The notes under the pieces were generated by a model. The model did not search any database. It worked only from the letters and a program-made list of their open reading frames with translations, and was not told the origin of the DNA. A program made the position numbers and the translations under genes. From UBA7374 sp049890275 (GTDB lineage Bacteria; Verrucomicrobiota; Verrucomicrobiia; Opitutales; Coraliomargaritaceae): 64,000 nt of DNA. This document shows positions 20,034 to 27,619 of this stretch, one piece after another; the first letter of the stretch is position 1; every line of letters starts with the position of its first letter. Location: contig JBMHBT010000001.1 in NCBI GenBank assembly GCA_049890275.1, forward strand, positions 69,188-133,187, in the 5' to 3' direction.

Positions 20034-20183
20034 ATGATTTTAAAGCGCACCGCCCAGATTGTCCTACTGCTCTGCATTCTCAGTTTATCCGGTTGCTTCA
20101 ACAGCACCGTAGATGAACAGACTGTACCCTGGGGACGCCCTGCATCCTGGGAGGGCGGTATTCCTGGCATGGGCGGCTTCTAA
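20034..20183 (+). CDS. Small lipoprotein, 49 residues
   Basis: I translated this short frame by hand. It starts MILKRTAQIVLLLCILSLSG, followed by Cys21: a short basic head, a hydrophobic stretch and a perfect lipobox LSGC, so the protein should be cut before Cys21 and lipidated. The mature part is only 29 residues and ends in PWGRPASWEGGIPGMGGF, rich in Gly, Pro and Trp. The ATG lies 14 bp after the coiled-coil gene, so both are probably translated from one mRNA. The rsmI hairpin follows 27 bp after the stop. No function is known to me; the conserved-looking PW-x-RP-x-x-WEGG pattern suggests a real family. Confidence 0.75.
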   Translation: MILKRTAQIVLLLCILSLSGCFNSTVDEQTVPWGRPASWEGGIPGMGGF

Positions 20184-20210
20184 TCGCCCAGCCTTTTCTT
20201 TATTGCCAAA

Positions 20211-20238
20211 GCCTGCAGGTAAAGCGTTACCTGCAGGC
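20211..20238 (+). promoter_or_regulatory. Perfect 12-bp hairpin touching the rsmI start codon
   Basis: GCCTGCAGGTAA (20211-20222), a 4-base loop AGCG, then TTACCTGCAGGC (20227-20238), directly followed by the rsmI ATG at 20239. All 12 pairs match. There is no T-run on the plus side, so termination is unlikely. The stem covers the whole place where a ribosome would bind. Confidence 0.6.
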
Positions 20239-20946
20239 ATGAGCAAAAACGCTACATTTGGCACACTAACGCTGGTTGCCGTTCCAATTGGGAATTTGGG
20301 CGATATTACTGAACGCTCTCGACAACTGCTCCTAGATGCAACCTGTGTGGCCTGTGAAGATACTCGAGTCACGGGTAAACTCTTGGCCATTCTTGGTGCA
20401 GAAAAACGCGCAGAACTAATTTCCTTTCGCGAAGAAAACGAAATTTATCTCGCTGAGAAGATTGCAGATCGTCTCAGCGAAGGTGAGGATATCCTTCTTG
20501 TCAGCGATGCCGGAACACCCGCCATAAGCGACCCGGGCTTTCGACTGGTTCGAGAATGCCGCAGGCGAGGCTTACCCGTAACAAGCGCTCCGGGGGCCAC
20601 CGCAGTAGCTACAGCGCTCTCCTTGTCCGGCCTTCCCAGCGATGGCTTCCTCTTTGCTGGATTCCTTCCTCCCAAAAAATCTGCGCGCTGTCGCTTTCTC
20701 GAGAGCCATAAAGACTTTAACTACACGATTGTTTTGTATGAATCTTGCCACCGCATCTCCAAATTTCTCGATGAAATCGTTGAAACACTGGGAGCTCAAC
20801 GCTGCATCAGCGTATGTCGGGAATTAACCAAATTACATGAAACCATACATACCGGGCCATCGGAGTTAGTGCGCGATACAGTTGCCCGGGGGAGCCAAAA
20901 GGGCGAGTTTGTCGTATTGATTGCCAAAAATGGCTTCACACTGTAG
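20239..20946 (+). CDS. rsmI: 16S rRNA (cytidine(1402)-2'-O)-methyltransferase
   Basis: A 235-residue SAM-dependent enzyme that methylates the ribose of C1402 in the decoding centre. Family strings seen: VAVPIGNLGDITERS at the start, CEDTRVTGKLL, the SAM-site LVSDAGTPAISDPGFRLV, APGATAVATALSLSGLPSD, and GEFVVLI at the end. The frame is open from 20113, but family similarity starts at the ATG at 20239, preceded directly by a perfect hairpin. It meets rnd with a 2-bp gap between stop codons. Confidence 0.93.
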   Translation: MSKNATFGTLTLVAVPIGNLGDITERSRQLLLDATCVACEDTRVTGKLLAILGAEKRAELISFREENEIYLAEKIADRLSEGEDILLVSDAGTPAISDPGFRLVRECRRRGLPVTSAPGATAVATALSLSGLPSDGFLFAGFLPPKKSARCRFLESHKDFNYTIVLYESCHRISKFLDEIVETLGAQRCISVCRELTKLHETIHTGPSELVRDTVARGSQKGEFVVLIAKNGFTL

Positions 20947-20948
20947 AC

Positions 20949-22133
20949 TCAAACTTCTTCTGTATTACACCCAACCAGTTTTGGCATATTTGTCTGCTGA
21001 TCGATCACTACGCTACCATTCCCTTGCAATAGAGACTGTAGCCAACGACCACAAAACTCGGCTCGCCAGCCGACCCGTAGGCGATGATTCTGGCTTGTTT
21101 CATTATTGTTTGCTGCGAGTACGAACGCAGTAATTTCAGCCCGATTTCCAATCAGGGCCGGGTCAATCTTTGCCGCCAAACAAGTACCTTTAATACACGC
21201 CAACGCTAAATCCACTCGAGATTCAAATCCCTCATCCGGTGATATCCCCTTTTGGCTGCCGTTGGGCAACTCGGGAAGATCGCCTTCAACCCCGCGCAGA
21301 ATGGCCTTCCATATTTTATCACGATTGCGATCCAGATTGTTCTGGCTCAACCCTTTAACTGGCTTCATCGCCTGAGCAGAGGCCGGAGTGTGTTTGGTCA
21401 AAGTGACAATCGCTTCATCGGATAATATAAAATTTCGCGGTAAATTACGCTTACGAGCAGAAGATTCTCGCCAGGCTGCTAAAGCACGCAACACATCACG
21501 CTGCCTCTTTGTTAAAGCACCACTTCCACGTACGCGAGGCATCTCTGTTTCGGGATCCGGATCTTTATAGAGAGCGGGGTTATCATAGAGGCGCATTTCA
21601 CTTCGAATCCAATCTGCCCGGCCCAGTGATTCTGCCTGTTCCATAATACAGACCATTAAATCGACAGAGTGGCGTACATCGTCTTCGGCATACTGTAACT
21701 GCGCTTCGGTTAAAGGTCGGGCAACCCAGTCAGACTGTGTCTCTGTCTTGGCCAACCGCACTCGAAGAAGTTTCTTCAAAACATCGCTCAAAGAAATGGT
21801 AGACGACAAACCGATGAACCCACAGGTCAATTGAGTATCAAAAATATTTCTTGGATTCTCCCCACATACACGACGTAAAATTTTAAGGTCTTGCTGAGCA
21901 TCATGCAAAATCTTTGTTGTTGAAGAATCAGACAATAATTCGCCCATAGGGCTCCAATCCTCCACCTCCGGAGCATCAATTAAAACACAGCGTCCGTCCG
22001 GAAAGCCAACTTGCACCAATCCAAGCGTTGGGTAGAAAGTACGATTCCAAACAAATTCGGTGTCAATTCCGACTGCACCTGCAGAAATCGCTTCGCGTGT
22101 CAGTTCTCTTAGTTCTTCTGTGCTTGAAATCAT
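20949..22133 (-). CDS. rnd: Ribonuclease D
   Basis: A 394-residue 3'-5' exoribonuclease acting on tRNA precursors and other small RNAs. The DEDDy set is visible: Exo I GIDTEFVWNRTFYP (Asp24, Glu26), Exo II LHDAQQDLKIL (Asp82), Exo III YAEDDVRHSVDLM (Tyr148, Asp152). An HRDC domain follows at about 205-285 (KRQRDVLRALAAWRESSAR). The C-terminal 100 residues are a second helical region. It is the full-length paralogue of the exonuclease at 28-651. The 211-bp gap to the divergent ABC operon contains the promoters of both. Confidence 0.92.
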   Translation of the reverse strand: MISSTEELRELTREAISAGAVGIDTEFVWNRTFYPTLGLVQVGFPDGRCVLIDAPEVEDWSPMGELLSDSSTTKILHDAQQDLKILRRVCGENPRNIFDTQLTCGFIGLSSTISLSDVLKKLLRVRLAKTETQSDWVARPLTEAQLQYAEDDVRHSVDLMVCIMEQAESLGRADWIRSEMRLYDNPALYKDPDPETEMPRVRGSGALTKRQRDVLRALAAWRESSARKRNLPRNFILSDEAIVTLTKHTPASAQAMKPVKGLSQNNLDRNRDKIWKAILRGVEGDLPELPNGSQKGISPDEGFESRVDLALACIKGTCLAAKIDPALIGNRAEITAFVLAANNNETSQNHRLRVGWRAEFCGRWLQSLLQGNGSVVIDQQTNMPKLVGCNTEEV

Positions 22134-22309
22134 AAAAATCGTACAAGTTCGTTATGCCACTATCGAAAGCAAAGCATTTTTTCAATTGATCCATCTCTTT
22201 AAGCTAAGTTTTCTCCACTTAGGCAAAACTTGCACAAAACCCAAAGGAGACTGCAGAGAGTCTTGATGCGAGAAAAAATAATGTTCATCTTACAGGTTTT
22301 TACTGCATT

Positions 22310-22334
22310 CTGCTAATCCTGTTAGGAATAGCAG
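22310..22334 (+). promoter_or_regulatory. Leader hairpin before the ABC operon
   Basis: CTGCTA (22310-22315) pairs with TAGCAG (22329-22334), with an inner CCT/AGG stem over a 3-base loop and a 2x2 internal loop. It ends 10 bp before the ATG at 22345, so it could cover the initiation region. No T-run follows. Confidence 0.3.
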
Positions 22335-22344
22335 AGATCTATTT

Positions 22345-23361
22345 ATGGAATTACCACCGAGTATACGCGTCGAAAATCTGTCACGTAATTATGGCAAGGT
22401 TGCAGCTATCAGTAATGTTAGCTTCGAAGTCAAACGCGGTGAAATTGTTGGCTTTCTAGGGCCAAACGGCGCGGGTAAAAGCACAACCATGCGGATTCTA
22501 AGCGGGCTCTTACCGGCTCATTCTGGTTCAGCTCGTGTCGCTGGCCTTGCGGTTTCCGAAAATCCGCGTGAAGTAAAGAAGCGCATTGGCTATATGCTCG
22601 AAAATAACCCGCTCCCGGAAGATATGCGGGTTGCTGAGTATCTTCGCTTCCGGGCAAAGCTCAAGCAAGTGCCCAGTCGTAAGGTTCGACAAGCAGTACA
22701 GGATGCAATGGAGATCTGTGACCTCGCGCGAACCGCACGAAGAAAAATCATTGGCACGCTTTCTAAAGGCTTTCGTCAACGTGTCGGGATCGCTGATTCA
22801 TTGTTGGGCAACCCGGAAGTTATCCTCATGGATGAGCCAACCATCGGACTGGACCCTCACCAGATCCAAGGGATCCGACAACTGATCGATAGCCTCCGCG
22901 GGCGAATGACGGTGATCCTCTCTAGCCATATATTGCCTGAGATTGAACGCTGCTGTGATCGCGTCATCATCATCAACAGAGGCCGAATCGTTGCCTGCGG
23001 AACCAGTTCCGACCTACGGAAAGAATTTCTCCCCGAAAGCAGAGTGGATCTGGTCATGCAAGGGGATCCATCTGATTTACTGGCTACGCTCAAAGAGGCA
23101 GGAATGAAAGCAGAGATTATTTCCAGTAAAACTTCGGATGATGGCATCGGGCAATATAGTTTGTTTTTTGAAGACACAACCCTCTGCCAAAGCCCGGATC
23201 TATTAAACATTTTAAGTCGAAGCGAACTCTACTCCCTAATCAGTTTAGCTCCTCGCCAACCCGACATGGAAGAGATCTTCCTCGCTGCCACGAAACGATC
23301 CTGGGAAGAAACCATAGAAAAAAGTCGCTTACCTGTAAATTCAGTTCAAAAGAGCACCTGA
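22345..23361 (+). CDS. ABC transporter ATP-binding protein (GldA-like)
   Basis: A 338-residue ATPase. Walker A is GPNGAGKST (39-47), the signature is LSKGFRQRVG (139-148), Walker B is VILMDEPTIGLD (159-170), and the switch histidine is in ILSSH. The signature LSKGFRQRVG is typical of the GldA/YhaQ branch that pairs with ABC-2 permeases. A C-terminal extension of about 100 residues follows. First gene of an operon with a permease (8-bp gap), a GldG-like protein and a DUF4340 protein. In Bacteroidota such proteins serve gliding motility; in other phyla the cargo is unknown. Confidence 0.92.
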   Translation: MELPPSIRVENLSRNYGKVAAISNVSFEVKRGEIVGFLGPNGAGKSTTMRILSGLLPAHSGSARVAGLAVSENPREVKKRIGYMLENNPLPEDMRVAEYLRFRAKLKQVPSRKVRQAVQDAMEICDLARTARRKIIGTLSKGFRQRVGIADSLLGNPEVILMDEPTIGLDPHQIQGIRQLIDSLRGRMTVILSSHILPEIERCCDRVIIINRGRIVACGTSSDLRKEFLPESRVDLVMQGDPSDLLATLKEAGMKAEIISSKTSDDGIGQYSLFFEDTTLCQSPDLLNILSRSELYSLISLAPRQPDMEEIFLAATKRSWEETIEKSRLPVNSVQKST

Positions 23362-23369
23362 GTGCATCC

Positions 23370-24134
23370 ATGCGAAACTTTACTACTTTATTCAAACACG
23401 AGCTGCGAATGCTCTTGATCTCGCCGGCAACTTACCTGGCAGCTTTCTTCTTTTACCTCATTATGGGTCTCCTCTACTGGAGTATTCTTCGTGATATGGT
23501 GGCTACTGCTCAAGATGAGCTCCCGGTGGTTTACTTCTTCAAGCTCTTCTGGCTGCCTACCTTCTTTGTCGTACCACTACTGACGATGAAGAGTATTGCT
23601 GGCCAGCGTAGCGACGGCACACTGGACGCTCTCTTCGCTACTGCTACCTCAAATACAAGCATCATACTGAGTAAATTTGCCGGCTCCTATTGCTTTTACC
23701 TTTTACTATGGGTCGGCACCTTATGCTTCCCTCTTATCACCCTCCTATTCTTCCCCGATGTAGCACCAGCTGAAGCTTTACTTGAACGAGCTGGCTTAAT
23801 CGGCAGTCTGGCTTTTATTGCACTGAGCGGTTTTCTCTTTGTGGCTATCGGAATATTCTCCAGTTGCTTAACACGAAGTCAACTGGTTGCCGGTATGTTA
23901 ACCTTCACCGCACTTTTTGCTGCCATTGTTGGAGGTTCTCAAATCGAAGCGCTGACAAATAATAGTTCAGAAATGACCCCTTGGCTGGAGCCTTTGGCAA
24001 ACTACCTTCAGGTCTTCCAGCACTTGGATGATTTCTCAAGAGGGATTATCGACACTCGTCCCTTTTTCTATTATCTAAGCACAGGGTCTCTCGTTCTCGG
24101 CTTAGCGACCCTTGTCATCGAAGCTAAATCCTAA
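23370..24134 (+). CDS. ABC-2 type permease (GldF-like)
   Basis: A 254-residue integral membrane protein with about six hydrophobic helices, starting with a short cytoplasmic end (FTTLFKHELRMLLISPATYL). The short loop MKSIAGQRSDGTLDALFATA after the second helix is the ABC-2 coupling region seen in GldF/NosY-type permeases. It is the partner of the preceding ATPase. Its TAA overlaps the next ATG by one base (TAATG). Confidence 0.88.
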   Translation: MRNFTTLFKHELRMLLISPATYLAAFFFYLIMGLLYWSILRDMVATAQDELPVVYFFKLFWLPTFFVVPLLTMKSIAGQRSDGTLDALFATATSNTSIILSKFAGSYCFYLLLWVGTLCFPLITLLFFPDVAPAEALLERAGLIGSLAFIALSGFLFVAIGIFSSCLTRSQLVAGMLTFTALFAAIVGGSQIEALTNNSSEMTPWLEPLANYLQVFQHLDDFSRGIIDTRPFFYYLSTGSLVLGLATLVIEAKS

Positions 24135-25615
24135 TGAGCCAAATAAAGATGGGAGAATTCGGCTTTGCCCGACGAGCGCGCGCTGCTAATTTGGTTATCC
24201 AAGTTGTACTTTTTCTCAGCCTACTCTTCGGGCTCAACTACTTGGCTTCTCGGCATTTCACCCGGATCGACTTAAGCCGTACCGGCACCTATACACTTTC
24301 CGCTGAAAGCAAGGCCTACATACGCACCTTGGAGAAACCTGTAAATATCCTCGTTACCATCCCCGATGAATCGGGTATTCCTGAACTCCAACAAATCCAT
24401 AACGATCTACGAAAACTCCTTCGCCAATACGAAGCGGAAGGTGACGCCAATGCCAAGTCAGCAATAAATGTAGAATTCATCGACATTTATAAACAACGCA
24501 AACGAGCAGAAGAAATCGCTCGGCGCTATAACATCACTGGTGAAAACGTAATCCTTGTTTCTTGCGGTGAGCGCACGAGGGAAATCAGACAGGCACAACT
24601 CTATGAGAGCGATGGTGAAAATATAACCGGATTTTGCGGCGAGCGAGTCTTCACCTCCGCGATCATTGAACTCGTTGCTGAAAAAGCTGAGAAACTTTAT
24701 TTTATAGTCGGGCATGGAGAAATGCGCCTAAATGACGTAGACCCGATACTCGGCCTTTCCCAATTAGAAAACTTTCTTCAGGAAAGAAATATGGAAGTAG
24801 CGGAACTTGATTTGAGCTTGGCTCCTACTGTTCCTGAAGATGCAGACTTGCTCTTTCTGGCCTCTCCTCAAGGACAACTCATGCCCGAAGAGGTAGAAAA
24901 GCTCCGGCGCTACCTGTCCGAGCGCAATGGACGTCTGATTGTATTTCTAAACCCTGGTCGTCGTCACGGGATGGACGACCTTTTCTACGACTGGGGAGTC
25001 TTGGCAGAAGATCTAGCTGTTTTTGATACTAGTGATGATTTTCGGGCCAGTGGAGGCGACTTGATCATACGCAGATTTGCGCCACATCCGATTACACAGA
25101 TGCTCCTTGATTATAAAATAACCGGCCTCTTTGGACTGCCCCGACCTGTTCGTGCAGATCCCGCTGCGCTCAATGTCGACGGACTGAAAGTAGAGCAAAT
25201 TATTGGCACTTCCTCTCAAAGCTGGGCAGAAAGAGATTTCCGCAGTCAGACACAGGCCACCTTTGATTTGCAGAGAGATATACCCGGCCCGATAAGCATA
25301 GCCACGGTCTCTACCCGGAGTTCAGGTTCTGACTTTGGCATAAACATCCAAGGCGGACGACTCATTGTTTTTGGTAATGCCGACTTTATTGCCAACAATC
25401 GCTTGCAAATATACGGGAATCAAAGCCTTTTGATTAATTCAGTCTACTGGGCGTTGAATCGAAATAGCCTCCTAAATATACCCACTCGACCGCTACAAAA
25501 GTACCAGTTGATTATGAGCGAAAGAGAGATCAGGATATTACTACTCTATTTTGCTGCGCTTCCAGTTCTTGCTGCGTTGGCAGGTATAATTATTCACCTC
25601 ATTCGAAGTCGTTAA
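24134..25615 (+). CDS. GldG-like ABC-associated periplasmic protein
   Basis: A 493-residue protein with one membrane helix at the start (about 22-42, VIQVVLFLSLLFGLNYLASR) and one at the end (about 466-488), so most of it faces the periplasm. It has the marks of the GldG/ABC-associated family (PF09822 type): RIDLSRTGTYTLSAESKAYI near residue 50, then a DUF4350-like fold with YFIVGHGEM at about 192-200. It probably forms a complex with the two preceding gene products. The ORF starts inside the TAATG overlap and ends 3 bp before the DUF4340 gene. Confidence 0.87.
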   Translation: MSQIKMGEFGFARRARAANLVIQVVLFLSLLFGLNYLASRHFTRIDLSRTGTYTLSAESKAYIRTLEKPVNILVTIPDESGIPELQQIHNDLRKLLRQYEAEGDANAKSAINVEFIDIYKQRKRAEEIARRYNITGENVILVSCGERTREIRQAQLYESDGENITGFCGERVFTSAIIELVAEKAEKLYFIVGHGEMRLNDVDPILGLSQLENFLQERNMEVAELDLSLAPTVPEDADLLFLASPQGQLMPEEVEKLRRYLSERNGRLIVFLNPGRRHGMDDLFYDWGVLAEDLAVFDTSDDFRASGGDLIIRRFAPHPITQMLLDYKITGLFGLPRPVRADPAALNVDGLKVEQIIGTSSQSWAERDFRSQTQATFDLQRDIPGPISIATVSTRSSGSDFGINIQGGRLIVFGNADFIANNRLQIYGNQSLLINSVYWALNRNSLLNIPTRPLQKYQLIMSEREIRILLLYFAALPVLAALAGIIIHLIRSR

Positions 25616-25618
25616 GCC

Positions 25619-27568
25619 ATGCGCTTTACATCCACTATTTTTCTCCTGTTGCTGAATCTAGCTACTTTCGGGCTTATCCTGGTATTGCAAAACGACGGGG
25701 ATGGACGCTCCAGTAACGGACAAGGGCTTTCCAGCCAAATTAGCCGCCAAGTCATTGAAGCAAATCAAATTGAAATCAGCGGACCCAGCCTTGACGCTCC
25801 TCGCATACTAAAACGAAACGGATCTGATTGGTTTCAAGAATCTCCGGTGCGCTGGCCAGCCAACTACTTTGCGGTCAATCGCATTTTGAACCAACTACAA
25901 TTCCTCGAAGAGCAGGTGGCTTTCTCTGTCAATGAAATCAATAGCACCGGGCAAACGCTAGCCGACTACGGACTCGATAATCCTTCACTATTACTTCGCA
26001 TTTCAGGGGAAGATAGCTCCATCCAGCTCAAGATAGGCAGCACCACTGAAATCGGTGCTAATGTTTACATTCTTGGGCCAAAAGGTAAGCATGTGCACGT
26101 TGTCTCCAATGAACTCATCGACAGCTTGCTGGTAAGCTCTGACGAACTACGCAACCGAAAAGTCTTCAATATTCCCGTTTTTGAAGTCGAGGCCCTCGGT
26201 GTGCATCATATCAACGAAAATGGACCCAACCAAGCGAACCTTAAAGTACACCTCCGTCGCACAACGAACGGCTGGCGATTTGAATCTCCTCTGGCTGCGG
26301 AAGCAGACCCGGCACTTGTGTCCATCACAATCAACACCTTAGCTTCTCTCAAAGTCGACCGCTTTGTTCCTGAGAAGGGAGATGCCATTCGTCATGGACT
26401 CAATTCTCTCTCCATGAAGGTAACTTTATTCGGGAACAAACGCCAACAGACACTCTTCATCGGTAATCGCTGTGAATCCTCTGGAAAGGACTCTGCCTTC
26501 TATGCAAAGGTTGATGATAACCCAACCATCTTTACCGTTGAAGCGAAGCCCTTTGATGAACTTCGCATTGCGCAGCAATCGTTGAGAGAACGTAAGTTCA
26601 TGAACTTTAACGAAGCAGAACCAAGCGCTATTAATGTTTTAGGAGAAGAAACTGAAATACGCCTTCGCAAGCTTGAAACAAATGAATGGCAAGTAATTAA
26701 AGGCGATAATGGCAGTGAAGTCATGTCCTATCGTGCTTCTCAAATGATCTTAGAGAAACTAATTAAAAACTTAAAATCACTGTCTGCTACTGGATTCGCC
26801 TATGACTCGCCAACTCTAACTGATCTTAGCCGTCTCGGATTTGATAAACCAAAGCGCACTTTACAGCTAATATTTCAAAACGATGAACCCACTCTAGTAC
26901 TTGAACTCGCCCACCCCAAAGACGACGAAGAAAACCTTTACGCACGAACAAACCGAAGCGACTACATCTATCGCATAGACCGAGATACAAGTTTGGCTGC
27001 ATTTCCTCTAAATGAATTATATTATCGTAGCCGTATCCTTGCGACGCTTCCAGAAGCTGCCCGAATTGCCTCTATTCAACTAATCAGGGAAACAAGCGGG
27101 GAAACACTACTCCTACTCGATACCAGCGATGAAAGCATTTCATGGAAAACACACCTCGCGAAACAGCCCAAAGAAAAACGTATCTCCATTGAAACAGTGC
27201 TTAATTGGATCCGCAGAGTAGAGATTGAAAGTCTGCTGGCCAATCACTTTGAAGAGACCTACCCGCAAGGTGGAGCTAAGCCCATTCCTTGGGTCTATCG
27301 ACTCGATGCTGAGATTCAGCTTCCCGGTGGCGGCCAAATGACTACTGAAACACATACGTACTACTTTTCCGAACGAATTTCCGGCACCTCTCAAATAGGC
27401 GCTTCCAGACGTCACGAGGCCATTTTCAATAACCCGATTGAATTAATTGAAGCTCTGGATCAACTACAACCCAATAAACTGCCTCCACCAGAAGTAACCG
27501 GCCAGCCGGTGCCTGATCCAGTCCCCCTTGACCCCATCCCAAAGCCGCAAGAGCCGCCCACAAAGTAA
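25619..27568 (+). CDS. DUF4340 domain protein
   Basis: A 649-residue protein with one N-terminal membrane helix (FTSTIFLLLLNLATFGLILV) and a large periplasmic part made of repeated beta units. Repeated strings such as LADYGLDNPSLLLRI, DAIRHGLNSLSMKVTLF and LSRLGFDKPKRTLQL mark consecutive DUF4340 repeats of about 150-180 residues. DUF4340 proteins are regularly found next to GldG-like proteins, and this operon repeats that pattern. The last 30 residues are Pro-rich. Function is unknown beyond the association with the ABC system. Confidence 0.85.
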   Translation: MRFTSTIFLLLLNLATFGLILVLQNDGDGRSSNGQGLSSQISRQVIEANQIEISGPSLDAPRILKRNGSDWFQESPVRWPANYFAVNRILNQLQFLEEQVAFSVNEINSTGQTLADYGLDNPSLLLRISGEDSSIQLKIGSTTEIGANVYILGPKGKHVHVVSNELIDSLLVSSDELRNRKVFNIPVFEVEALGVHHINENGPNQANLKVHLRRTTNGWRFESPLAAEADPALVSITINTLASLKVDRFVPEKGDAIRHGLNSLSMKVTLFGNKRQQTLFIGNRCESSGKDSAFYAKVDDNPTIFTVEAKPFDELRIAQQSLRERKFMNFNEAEPSAINVLGEETEIRLRKLETNEWQVIKGDNGSEVMSYRASQMILEKLIKNLKSLSATGFAYDSPTLTDLSRLGFDKPKRTLQLIFQNDEPTLVLELAHPKDDEENLYARTNRSDYIYRIDRDTSLAAFPLNELYYRSRILATLPEAARIASIQLIRETSGETLLLLDTSDESISWKTHLAKQPKEKRISIETVLNWIRRVEIESLLANHFEETYPQGGAKPIPWVYRLDAEIQLPGGGQMTTETHTYYFSERISGTSQIGASRRHEAIFNNPIELIEALDQLQPNKLPPPEVTGQPVPDPVPLDPIPKPQEPPTK

Positions 27569-27619
27569 AAATAAAAACAGCCGAGTTACCCTTATCTACT
27601 TTGCTGCAATCAGGAAGCA

